Shown: piece after piece, positions 1 to 6,369 of the stretch
Layout: each line of letters opens with the position of its first letter
Numbering within the stretch: the first letter of the stretch is position 1
Assembly: GCA_003506995.1 (NCBI GenBank)
Contig: DNXB01000651.1
Span: forward strand, 1-6,738
Source of the DNA: Verrucomicrobiales bacterium
Lineage (GTDB): Bacteria; Verrucomicrobiota; Verrucomicrobiia; Verrucomicrobiales; Verrucomicrobiaceae
Length of the DNA stretch: 6,738 nucleotides
Direction: 5' to 3'
Program-made: the position numbers and the translations under genes
The notes under the pieces: generated by a model
Databases searched by the model: none
What the model saw: the letters and a program-made list of their open reading frames with translations, nothing else
What the model was told of the DNA's origin: nothing

Positions 1-653
1 AGGCGTTCCGCCAGTTCGCTGTCATCCGTCGCCACCGCGCCTGCATCACCACAGGCGGCCAGGTTTTTCGTGGGGTAGAAGCTGAAGGCCGCCATGGTTC
101 CCAGCGTGCCGGTCATGCGCCCCTGCCACGCCGCGCCATGCGCCTGGGCGCAGTCCTCCAGCAATGTGATGCCGTGCTCGTTGGCCACGCGTTGTAGGTT
201 CAGCCAGTCCGCCGGGTGCCCGTAAAGATGCACCGCCAGCGCCGCTTTCACACCTTGCCCCGCAGGTGAGCGCAGCACCATGTCCAGCGACTCCGGGCAC
301 AGTGTGAACGTGTCCCGTTCAATGTCCGCAAACACCACCTCCGCCCCGCTGCGCATCACACTGGACGCCACCGCCGAAGGCGCGAACGACGGCACCACCA
401 CGCGGCTTCCAGGACCGATGTCCAATGCCCGCAGCATCATCTCAATCGCGTCCGTGCCGCTGCCCACGCCAACGACGTGTTTCACACCTAGAAACGCGGC
501 AAACTCCTGCTCGAACGCCGCCACTTCGCTGTCTAAAATCAGCCTGCCGCTGTCGAACACCCGCTGCACCGCCTCGGTTAACCGCGCTCGATGATGCCGC
601 TGGTCCGCGTGAGGGTAGGTGGGAAAGAGAGAGATGGCGGCTGGAGAGGACAA
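1..653 (-). CDS. DegT/DnrJ/EryC1/StrS family PLP-dependent sugar aminotransferase, 3' end cut by window edge
   Basis: The 217 codons visible encode the N-terminal part of a fold-type I, PLP-dependent aminotransferase. This family usually aminates keto-sugars bound to nucleotides, for surface polysaccharide or glycoconjugate synthesis. Visible landmarks, counted from the TTG start, are SGRLILDSEVAAFEQEF (35-51), the cofactor phosphate-binding GSGTDAIE (64-71), HLYGHPADW (142-150), LLEDCAQAHGA (164-174) with the Asp expected to contact the PLP ring nitrogen, and FSFYPTKNLAACGDAGAV (190-207) with Lys196 as the likely Schiff-base lysine. The C-terminal domain lies beyond the left edge. The start is TTG at 653-651: the frame is closed by TGA at 677-675, and no ATG occurs before residue 72, inside the conserved fold. 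No Shine-Dalgarno is seen. Family assignment is firm; the exact sugar substrate cannot be read from this fragment. It is divergent from purD. Confidence 0.93.
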   Translation of the reverse strand, partial: MSSPAAISLFPTYPHADQRHHRARLTEAVQRVFDSGRLILDSEVAAFEQEFAAFLGVKHVVGVGSGTDAIEMMLRALDIGPGSRVVVPSFAPSAVASSVMRSGAEVVFADIERDTFTLCPESLDMVLRSPAGQGVKAALAVHLYGHPADWLNLQRVANEHGITLLEDCAQAHGAAWQGRMTGTLGTMAAFSFYPTKNLAACGDAGAVATDDSELAER

Positions 654-694
654 AAGTGGCGCATGTTCCCGGCTTCACGCCCTGTCGCAAATAA

Positions 695-708
695 CGCCAC
701 ATGTGGCG
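695..708. repeat. 14-bp perfect palindrome in the aminotransferase/purD intergenic region
   Basis: CGCCACATGTGGCG is a contiguous perfect palindrome lying 42 bp upstream of the aminotransferase start and 72 bp upstream of purD. Its half-site CGCCACA appears a third time at 714-720, so 702-708 can pair either with 695-701 or, across a 5-base loop, with 714-720. A contiguous palindrome in a divergent promoter region is a typical form for a dimeric regulator's operator. No regulator is identified and function is inferred from position only. Confidence 0.45.
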
Positions 709-750
709 CAAGCCGCCACAGTCCGCCTGCCTTGTGCGTGGGCTTGCGCC
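705..750. repeat. 10-bp perfect inverted repeat upstream of purD
   Basis: GGCGCAAGCC at 705-714 is the exact reverse complement of GGCTTGCGCC at 741-750, with a 26-base spacer. A second, adjacent inverted pair is GGGGGC (751-756) and GCCCCC (775-780), the latter ending at the base before the purD ATG. If transcribed, the two could stack as neighbouring hairpins and place structure against the start codon. If the purD transcript starts near its ATG, they would act only as DNA sites. There is no U-run, so an ordinary intrinsic terminator is not supported. Confidence 0.45.
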
Positions 751-762
751 GGGGGCACCCTC

Positions 763-772
763 TGCTAAGCAT
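763..772 (+). promoter_or_regulatory. Putative extended -10 promoter element of purD
   Basis: TGCTAAGCAT carries a TGN-TA arrangement like an extended -10 element, beginning 18 bases before the purD ATG. A weak -35-like TTGCGC lies at 744-749, with a 16-base spacer to TAAGCA. A start site about 7 bases downstream of the hexamer would fall at about 778, giving an essentially leaderless mRNA; this fits the lack of any Shine-Dalgarno. The hexamer itself matches TATAAT poorly. The main support is the near-identical motif at the same distance before hemW. Confidence 0.4.
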
Positions 773-780
773 CCGCCCCC

Positions 781-2031
781 ATGAAAATTCTCGTCACAGG
801 CAAAGGCGGCCGCGAGCACGCCCTCATCACGGCTCTCAGCGAATCCCCCCAGCGGCACGAACTCTTTGCCTATCCCGGCAGCGATGCCATCGCGGCGCTC
901 GCAACGCGTGTGGACGTGCCTGGATTGCCGGAACTCATCACCTGGATGCGGCAAAACGGCATCGACCTCTGTGTGGCGGGCGAGGAGGCCTGGCTGGTCA
1001 AGGATCGCGGCCTGGCCAATCTCTGCGCCGAGGCGGGCATCCCATGCTGGGGCCCGTTGAAGGAGATCGCGCAGTTGGAGGCATCCAAAACCTTCGCGAA
1101 GAAGTTTTTGCAGCGCCATGGCATCCCCACGGCCGGTTTCACCATCTGCACCAACGCCGCCGAGGCCAAGGCCGCCCTCACTGAGACGCCCATCGTGTTG
1201 AAGTTCGACGGACTGGCCGCCGGCAAAGGCGTGGCTGTTTGCACAAGCCAGGCAGAGGCGGAGGAATTCATCGACGACGTCATGGAGAAGCGCTGCTTTG
1301 GCCCCGGCGACCTGCTGGTCGAAAAGTGCCTCACCGGCCCGGAAATTTCCGTGTTCGCGTCGGTCTGCGACGAGTCCTATCAAATCCTCATGCCCGCCCG
1401 CGACTACAAACGCATCCGCGACAACGACCAGGGACCAAACACCGGCGGCATGGGCGCCGTGGCTTCGCTGGAACTCGCGGAACCGGCGTTGATGCAGCGC
1501 ATTGAGCGCGAGATCGTGCAGCCCACTGTGCAGGGCATTCTCAAGGACGGACTCAAGTATCGCGGCTTCCTTTACTTCGGCCTCATGCTCACGCCCACCG
1601 GGCCGCAGGTCATTGAGTACAACTGCCGTTTTGGTGATCCCGAAGCCGAGGCCGTGCTGCCGATGCTGCGCGGTGACTTCGCGACCTACGCGTTTGAAGC
1701 CGCGAAGGGAAATTTGAAGCCCGATCTGATCCAGTTCGCCCCCGGTTGGAGCATTTGCCTGATCAGCGCCAGCGCCGGTTATCCCGCCTCATCCCGCAAC
1801 GGCGATGTGATCAGCGGCCTGGAGTCCGTCACGGATGCTCGCGTGTATCACTGCGGCACGAAGCGCAACGCAGATGGTCAGTTTGAGACCAATGGTGGCC
1901 GCGTCCTCGCCATCGTGGCGCAAGGGGCCACACGAGTCGAGGCGCGTGACAAGGCGTATGCGGAAAGCGCGAAAGTGGAGTTCGATGGCATGCAGCGCCG
2001 CGCGGACATCGGCAGGATGCACTTTGAGTGA
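781..2031 (+). CDS. purD: Phosphoribosylamine--glycine ligase (GAR synthetase)
   Basis: PurD is a cytosolic ATP-grasp enzyme that joins glycine to 5-phosphoribosylamine, the second step of de novo purine synthesis. The 416-residue product is close to the usual bacterial length of about 420-430 and looks complete. The N-terminal Rossmann-like domain has GKGGREHAL (7-15), followed by WGPLKEIAQLEASKTFAKKF (90-109). The ATP-grasp core has VLKFDGLAAGKGV (139-151), DQGPNTGGMGA (216-226), and YNCRFGDPEAE (280-290), which supplies metal-ligand residues. The C-terminal domain ends with TNGGRVLAIVA (370-380). The ATG at 781 places GKGGREHAL at the expected N-terminal position. No other purine gene is adjacent. 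The gene converges with the antiporter, with only four bases between the two stop codons and no terminator hairpin. The leader has notable inverted repeats and a putative extended -10. Confidence 0.98.
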   Translation: MKILVTGKGGREHALITALSESPQRHELFAYPGSDAIAALATRVDVPGLPELITWMRQNGIDLCVAGEEAWLVKDRGLANLCAEAGIPCWGPLKEIAQLEASKTFAKKFLQRHGIPTAGFTICTNAAEAKAALTETPIVLKFDGLAAGKGVAVCTSQAEAEEFIDDVMEKRCFGPGDLLVEKCLTGPEISVFASVCDESYQILMPARDYKRIRDNDQGPNTGGMGAVASLELAEPALMQRIEREIVQPTVQGILKDGLKYRGFLYFGLMLTPTGPQVIEYNCRFGDPEAEAVLPMLRGDFATYAFEAAKGNLKPDLIQFAPGWSICLISASAGYPASSRNGDVISGLESVTDARVYHCGTKRNADGQFETNGGRVLAIVAQGATRVEARDKAYAESAKVEFDGMQRRADIGRMHFE

Positions 2032-2035
2032 CGAG

Positions 2036-3775
2036 TCAGTCGCCTTGCAGCGTCCGCGCCTGCGCCACGATGGAGTTCGCGGCCTCCATCTCATCATTCA
2101 CGACCTGGGTCGCGCCAAGGCGCTTCAGACGTTCGACGTCCGAGCTGAAGCGTGCCCGGGCCAGCACCGCGATGTCTGGCCGCTGCTCACGAATCACCCC
2201 CAAGGCATGGGCGTTGACCGTGGCGTCGGGAAAGGTGAGCGCGACGAGGCTGGCATGCTTCAGACGCGTCAGCTCCCAGGTTTCCTCATGGGACGCGTCG
2301 GCAAACAGCACGGTCTGTCCCTGCCGCTGGAGAGTGCGCACGGTTTCGGCGTTCAATTCGACCACGAGCGTCTGCACTCCGGCGTCGAGCAGCGCCTTGT
2401 TGAGTTTTTCACCCACCGGACCATGCCCGCAGATGATGGCGTGACCTGACATGCCCGCCACGCGCTGGCGCAGGCTGCCTCCGTCAAATTTGACCGGCTT
2501 TCCACGGCCCCAGCCGCGCTTGACCAGCCAGTCGCCGAGTGGCTGGCCGAGTTTCAGCAGGGCAGGGAGCAGGCCCATCGAAAAGGCGCTGGCCACGAGC
2601 AGCGTCTGCTGTGTTTCGACGCTCCACAGCCGCGCGGCGCCGGCCTGCTGGAGCAGCACCAGTGAAAATTCCCCCGCGCTGCACAAACCGATGCCCGCCA
2701 TCAAAGACTGGCGATGTATCAGGCCGAGGCGGCGCGCGATGAGCGTGATCACTCCGGCCTTGAGCAGCATCAGCACCGCGGTCAGGCCGCAAATCGGCAG
2801 CCAGAGCTGCATCGCGGCCTTCAGGTCGATCATGAGGCCCACGGAGACAAAGAACAGCGTGAGAAACAGGTCCTTCAGCGGCATCACGTCCGCCAGGATG
2901 CGGTGTTTGAAGATGGACTCGCTCACCGCCAGTCCGGCCACGAAAGCACCGAGCGCCAGTCCCAGGCCGAGCAAGCCGCCGATGAAGGCCAGTCCGACGC
3001 AACTGCCGATGACCGAGAGCGTGAACAGCTCGCGGCTGCGCGTCCGCGTCACCGCATTCAGCACCCAGGGGATGACCCAGCGTGCCGCAACCCCGGACAG
3101 AACGACAAACGCTCCGCCCCGCAAGGCAAGCGAGCCAAGGCGTGGCAGCAGCGCGGTGTCATCACCCGGCTGCGGCAGCAGCAAGGGCATGAACAGGAAG
3201 AACACGATGATGAACAGGTCCTGGAAAATCGCCACGGCCAGCGCCATGCGCGCGCCTGGGCTGGCTTCGAGGCCAAGATCTTGAAAACTCTTCAAACTCA
3301 CCGCCGTGGAGCTCATCGCCAGCGCCACGGACAGAATCACCGCCGCCTGCCAGGGCAGATGCAGCAGGGTGCTGGCTCCTCCGGCGAGCAGCATGCACAG
3401 ACCCATCTGCCAGCCGCCGCCCACAAAGGCCAGACGGCGCAGGTAGCGCAGCTCCCCGAGTGAAAATTCCAGCCCCAGCGTGAACATGAGCAGCACCACG
3501 CCAAACTCCGCCATCTGCGAGACCTGCACATGCGATTCACCCGCGCCCAGCAGGCCCAGCACGCCTGAATTGGCGATCAAAATGCCGCAGATGAAGTAGC
3601 CCGCCAGCATGGACTGCCGCAGCCGCAGCATGGCAATGACGTCCAGCTCGCTGCGCGCCAGCATCAGCGCCAGCAGCGCGAACAAGGGTGGAATCGCGTC
3701 TCCGGCGGCAAGCAAGGGGATGATCACGGCAGCATGGCAGATGAGTGTTTGGTCAAAAGGAACACGATCATCCAT
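2036..3775 (-). CDS. CPA2-family cation/proton antiporter with C-terminal TrkA-N (RCK-type) domain, YbaL/KefB-like
   Basis: This 579-residue inner-membrane protein has the two-part build of KefB/KefC/YbaL proteins. Residues about 15-410 form a hydrophobic domain of about a dozen helices with typical CPA2 signatures: MFTLGLEFSLGELR (97-110), MSSTAVSLK (154-162), AIFQDLFIIVFF (182-193) with the conserved Asp at 186, FFVSVGLMIDL (308-318) and CSAGEFSLVLLQQAG (365-379). A basic linker (about 419-440) leads to a Rossmann domain starting HAIICGHGPVGEKL (445-458), with nucleotide-binding GHGPVG, then FADASHEE (491-498). That domain normally binds NAD(H) or another nucleotide and gates transport. Whether this protein moves K+ or Na+ cannot be told. 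The start is uncertain: the ATG at 3775 gives a 16-residue lead, while GTG at 3727 would begin just before IIPLLAAGDAIPP. It lies 48 bp after the synthase gene on the same strand, so co-transcription is likely. Confidence 0.93.
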   Translation of the reverse strand: MDDRVPFDQTLICHAAVIIPLLAAGDAIPPLFALLALMLARSELDVIAMLRLRQSMLAGYFICGILIANSGVLGLLGAGESHVQVSQMAEFGVVLLMFTLGLEFSLGELRYLRRLAFVGGGWQMGLCMLLAGGASTLLHLPWQAAVILSVALAMSSTAVSLKSFQDLGLEASPGARMALAVAIFQDLFIIVFFLFMPLLLPQPGDDTALLPRLGSLALRGGAFVVLSGVAARWVIPWVLNAVTRTRSRELFTLSVIGSCVGLAFIGGLLGLGLALGAFVAGLAVSESIFKHRILADVMPLKDLFLTLFFVSVGLMIDLKAAMQLWLPICGLTAVLMLLKAGVITLIARRLGLIHRQSLMAGIGLCSAGEFSLVLLQQAGAARLWSVETQQTLLVASAFSMGLLPALLKLGQPLGDWLVKRGWGRGKPVKFDGGSLRQRVAGMSGHAIICGHGPVGEKLNKALLDAGVQTLVVELNAETVRTLQRQGQTVLFADASHEETWELTRLKHASLVALTFPDATVNAHALGVIREQRPDIAVLARARFSSDVERLKRLGATQVVNDEMEAANSIVAQARTLQGD

Positions 3776-3823
3776 GCATTCAATCCACGGCGGCTCAAAC
3801 TCAAACCTCTCCCACGGATGATT

Positions 3824-4798
3824 TTAGACCGCCAGCTTGCGATACAGCTTCTCCATCGCCTCGCTGCTGCGGCAAGCCATGGCTGCCTGGGCCAAAATGC
3901 TCGCCACATCAAGGCGCGAGATCTTGATGCCTTGCTGGACCTTGTCCCACGAGGTGGCGCGCATTTTGGCGACGGTTTGAATGCCGAGCAGCAGCGGCAA
4001 GGCGGTGGCGTAGCGGAGTTTGCCATGCGTGACGTGCTGAACGTAGCGCAGGCCGCATTCGAGATGCTCCGTGCAGGTTTGCAGCCACTTGCGCCACTCG
4101 GTTTGGATTTCGTCGGGCTTGCAGGGCAGGTAGCAGCGGCCATCGCGCGTGTCCTCGCCGATGTCGCGCAGGATGTTGATGAGCTGGAGCCCTTTGCCCA
4201 TGCGCGCGCCCCACTCTTGCATTTGCGCAACGCTGACTGCGGGATCGAGTGAACTCGGAAGCTCGCTGGCGCAGAGCTGGGTCCAGAATTCGCCGACACA
4301 ACCGGCGACGAGCCAGGTGTATTGATCGAGTTCCTCGGCACTGGCGAGCGAGCGAAGCTGGCCGTCGGAAGGGAAACGGCGGATGTCGAGCCTCTGGCCG
4401 TCGATGATGTGCTCAAGAACGCTTTGGATGGCTGCCAGGGGCGCGGGCTGCATCGTGCGCAGCCAGGCGATGCCGTCGGCGAATTTTTCCATGAGGCGGC
4501 GTTCTGCGTCATCCTCCTGCCGCGGGCAAAACTGCTCGCGCAGCGTGCTGGCGAGCGATTCGACGGCGGAATCGCCACGCACGAGAGCGCGGTAGCGTTC
4601 GAGGCAGTCCAGACGCACTTCAGCATTCACACTCGCCGTGTCCGCGATGGTGTCAGCCGTGCGTGCCAGCAGGTAAGCGAGGGAAATCGGCTCGCGCAGC
4701 TCCTTGGGCAGCGCTTTGAGCGTGAGGTAAAACGAGCGCGACACCGCCGCCAGCAACTGGCCGCCGAGTTCGCGTTCATGGTGGGATTCGTCGGACAT
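3824..4798 (-). CDS. Squalene/phytoene synthase family protein
   Basis: The 324-residue product belongs to the trans head-to-head prenyltransferases, which condense two farnesyl or geranylgeranyl diphosphates into squalene, phytoene or related C30 compounds. Seen directly: SRSFYLTLKALP (20-31); the first Asp-rich motif ARTADTIADT (45-54), with DTIAD as the DxxxD that binds Mg-diphosphate; YTWLVAGCVGEFWTQLC (160-176); and the second Asp-rich motif GLQLINILRDIGEDTRDG (203-220) with D212 and D216, followed by RCYLP (221-225). Both catalytic motifs are intact and the length is normal. Substrate chain length cannot be decided from sequence: C30 hopanoid or carotenoid supply and C40 carotenoid supply both remain open, because no desaturase, HpnC/HpnE or squalene-hopene cyclase gene is in view. 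The ATG at 4798 has no Shine-Dalgarno; a 7-bp tandem repeat sits just upstream. It is probably the first gene of a unit with the antiporter. Confidence 0.93.
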   Translation of the reverse strand: MSDESHHERELGGQLLAAVSRSFYLTLKALPKELREPISLAYLLARTADTIADTASVNAEVRLDCLERYRALVRGDSAVESLASTLREQFCPRQEDDAERRLMEKFADGIAWLRTMQPAPLAAIQSVLEHIIDGQRLDIRRFPSDGQLRSLASAEELDQYTWLVAGCVGEFWTQLCASELPSSLDPAVSVAQMQEWGARMGKGLQLINILRDIGEDTRDGRCYLPCKPDEIQTEWRKWLQTCTEHLECGLRYVQHVTHGKLRYATALPLLLGIQTVAKMRATSWDKVQQGIKISRLDVASILAQAAMACRSSEAMEKLYRKLAV

Positions 4799-4802
4799 CT
4801 GG

Positions 4803-4830
4803 TTGCTAGATGCTGGATGCTGGATGCCGG
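4803..4830. repeat. Heptanucleotide tandem repeat (four units) between the synthase gene and hemW
   Basis: Plus-strand units are TTGCTAG, ATGCTGG, ATGCTGG and ATGCCGG: two perfect copies flanked by two diverged ones, followed by a partial AT. The array begins five bases upstream of the synthase ATG and ends 14 bases before the TGCTAGCAT promoter-like motif of hemW. It therefore occupies the leader of one gene and the -35 region of the other. Short heptamer arrays of this kind are known as intergenic repeats in some bacteria (for example the STRR elements of cyanobacteria). No function is shown here. Confidence 0.75.
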
Positions 4831-4843
4831 ATCAAGCATTCTC

Positions 4844-4852
4844 TGCTAGCAT
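4844..4852 (+). promoter_or_regulatory. Putative extended -10 promoter element of hemW, symmetric core
   Basis: TGCTAGCAT resembles an extended -10: TGN followed by TAGCAT, which matches TATAAT at four of six positions. It begins 18 bases before the GTG start, so transcription would begin at about 4859, giving a leaderless mRNA. The core TGCTAGCA (4844-4851) is a perfect palindrome, so the same element reads identically toward the synthase gene and could serve both divergent genes in this 63-bp interval. No good -35 is visible in either direction. It is supported by the matching motif before purD. Confidence 0.45.
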
Positions 4853-4861
4853 CGACATCCA

Positions 4862-5950
4862 GTGCATCACCTCTACGTCCACATCCCGTTCTGCCACCGC
4901 ATCTGCCCGTACTGCAGCTTTCACAAGCACACGCCGGGCGGGACGGACATGGTGGCCTTTGTGGACGCGCTGCTAAAGGAGGCCGAAAAACAGCCGCTGA
5001 AGCCGCGCACGATCTTTTTCGGCGGTGGAACACCGACGATGCTCAGCGAGGTGCATCTGGAGCGGTTGCTGCGCGGTTTGCGCGAGCGCTTGGACATGGC
5101 GGAAGTGGCTGAATACACGATGGAGGCCAATCCGCGCACGATCACCGCCTCCAAAGCCGCGCTGATGCGTGAGCTGGGCGTGACGCGAGTTTCGCTGGGA
5201 ATCCAGGCCTGGGATGAAGCGACGCTGAAGACGCTGGGGCGTGATCATTCACCCGCAGAGGCCGAGGAAACATGGCAGGTGCTCAAAGCGGTCGATTTTC
5301 CGAGCTTGAACCTCGATTTGATGTTCTCCATTCCAGGCCAAAGCCTCGAAACCTGGCGTGAAACGCTGGAGCATTCGCTCTCGCTGAACCCCGACCACAT
5401 TTCGGCCTACAACCTCAATTATGAAGAGGACACCGACTTCTTTCGCCGCCTCAAAGCGGGCGAATTTCGTGCGGATGAAGGCCGTGACGCGGACTTTTTC
5501 AATCTGGGCATCGACCTGCTCGAAGCGGGTGGTTTCGAGCACTACGAGATCTCGAACTACGCGAAACCAGGCCATCGCAGCGTCCACAATGAGTCTTACT
5601 GGCTCGGCGAGGATTATCTCGGCATCGGTCCCGGCGCGTTTTCGACCGTGGGCGGCAAACGTTGGCACAATGTGAAGGACACACCGCGCTACATGGAGAT
5701 GACGCTTGCGGGTGATGACACGGCGGTGGAAGTCGAGGAACTCACGCCAGAGAACAGGCGCACCGAGCGCTTCGGCCTCGAACTGCGCACAGCACGCGGC
5801 CTGCCGCTCGATCTCATCGCGACCGATTCACGCCGCATGCTCGACACGCTGCGCGACCAGGGGCTCCTGGACTTCGATGATCAGTTCGTGCGCCTCACGC
5901 GCAGTGGCAAGCCACTCGTTGATCCCATCGCGGTGGCGCTGATGGGTTAA
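4862..5950 (+). CDS. hemW: HemW-type radical SAM protein (haem chaperone, formerly called oxygen-independent coproporphyrinogen III oxidase-like)
   Basis: The 362-residue product is a radical SAM protein of the HemN/HemW family. YVHIPFCHRICPYCSF (5-20) contains the CxxxCxxC [4Fe-4S] ligands Cys11, Cys15 and Cys18. The residue two after the third Cys is Phe (CSF) rather than the Cys of true HemN, and the HemN N-terminal extension is absent; both point to HemW, which binds haem and helps insert it into haem proteins. Further family blocks are FFGGGTPTML (52-61), MEANPRTIT (87-95), RVSLGIQAW (109-117), FSIPGQSLETW (155-165), HYEISNYAKPG (227-237), HNESYWLGEDYLGIGPGA (242-259), and a C-terminal winged-helix-like HemN_C region (about 295-350). 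The start is GTG at 4862, placing the conserved HIPFC at residues 7-11, with no Shine-Dalgarno. The TAA stop overlaps the stop of the convergent CBS gene. Confidence 0.95.
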   Translation: MHHLYVHIPFCHRICPYCSFHKHTPGGTDMVAFVDALLKEAEKQPLKPRTIFFGGGTPTMLSEVHLERLLRGLRERLDMAEVAEYTMEANPRTITASKAALMRELGVTRVSLGIQAWDEATLKTLGRDHSPAEAEETWQVLKAVDFPSLNLDLMFSIPGQSLETWRETLEHSLSLNPDHISAYNLNYEEDTDFFRRLKAGEFRADEGRDADFFNLGIDLLEAGGFEHYEISNYAKPGHRSVHNESYWLGEDYLGIGPGAFSTVGGKRWHNVKDTPRYMEMTLAGDDTAVEVEELTPENRRTERFGLELRTARGLPLDLIATDSRRMLDTLRDQGLLDFDDQFVRLTRSGKPLVDPIAVALMG

Positions 5951-6369
5951 AACTGGTCGAGCAGGTACTTGATCAAGTCGGTGGTGGTGACCATGCCGAC
6001 GAGTTTGCTGGAGCCGGAAACGATGGGCAGGGAGTGGAAGTCACTCTTGGCGAGGATTTCGGCGGCTTCGCGAACCGTGCCGGTTTCGGGAAGCGTCACG
6101 GGATTCTTACGCATGACCTGCTCCAGCGTGAGCGTGTGGTCGAGCGTGGCATCGACGGCGCGCATGTCGGTGTTGAACGCATCGCCGAAGCTGACGCGCA
6201 GAATGTCGCTCCAGGTGATGATGCCGACGATCTGGTCGCCGTTCACGACCGGGATGTGATGCACGCCATGCTCACGGACGAGCGCGCGGACTTTGGAAAC
6301 CGGATCGCCGTGGTGGACGGTGATCACGTTGCGGGTCATGAGGTGGGAGATAGGATCGTTGCGTTTCAT
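5947..6369 (-). CDS. Protein with two CBS domains
   Basis: The 140-residue product consists of little besides a tandem CBS (Bateman) pair. The first repeat covers about 6-60: ISHLMTRNVITVHHGDPVSK, then HHIPVVNGDQIVGIITWSDIL (37-57). The second covers about 81-138: LEQVMRKNPVTLPETGTVRE, then FHSLPIVSGSSKLVGMVTTTDLI (111-133). Such pairs usually bind adenine nucleotides (AMP, ATP, SAM and similar) in the cleft and act as energy or ligand sensors; this protein has no effector domain of its own, so its partner is unknown. The ATG at 6369 starts close to the first domain. TTG at 6384 would add five residues, and ATG at 6339 would truncate the first repeat. It lies 81 bp after the PP2C stop on the same strand, and its TAA overlaps the hemW TAA on the opposite strand. 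Confidence 0.93.
   Translation of the reverse strand: MKRNDPISHLMTRNVITVHHGDPVSKVRALVREHGVHHIPVVNGDQIVGIITWSDILRVSFGDAFNTDMRAVDATLDHTLTLEQVMRKNPVTLPETGTVREAAEILAKSDFHSLPIVSGSSKLVGMVTTTDLIKYLLDQF

Noticed and set aside
695..750. Purine repressor (PurR) operator or guanine/adenine riboswitch before purD
   Set aside because: The sites are not of the ACGCAAACGTTTGCGT form, and the GGCGCAAGCC arms are separated by 26 bases, unlike contiguous LacI-family operators. I could not find the conserved three-way junction loops of a purine riboswitch.
442..1383. 313-codon open frame on the minus strand opposite the start of purD
   Set aside because: It lies antisense to a clear purD, has no recognisable domain, and its left part overlaps the real aminotransferase in another frame. 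Long antisense frames are expected from the codon bias of GC-rich genes.
2451..3463. Plus-strand open frames of 277 and 249 codons inside the antiporter gene
   Set aside because: Both are antisense to the membrane-domain coding sequence. The second is a low-complexity Gln/His/Arg-rich product, as expected when hydrophobic codons are read in reverse.
3776..3823. Repeated CTCAAA and CCACGG words between the synthase and antiporter genes as a regulatory element
   Set aside because: These are short direct repeats without dyad symmetry or terminator form, in a 48-bp gap that is most likely internal to a transcription unit.
3724..4626. 300-codon open frame on the minus strand overlapping the synthase gene
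   Set aside because: It is an alternative frame of the same strand as a well-supported squalene/phytoene synthase. Its product is rich in Ser, Ala and Arg with no domain pattern, which is typical of a shadow frame.
4862..5950. Classical oxygen-independent coproporphyrinogen III oxidase (HemN)
   Set aside because: The cluster motif is CxxxCxxCSF, lacking the fourth Cys of HemN, and the N-terminal extension of HemN is absent; HemW fits better.
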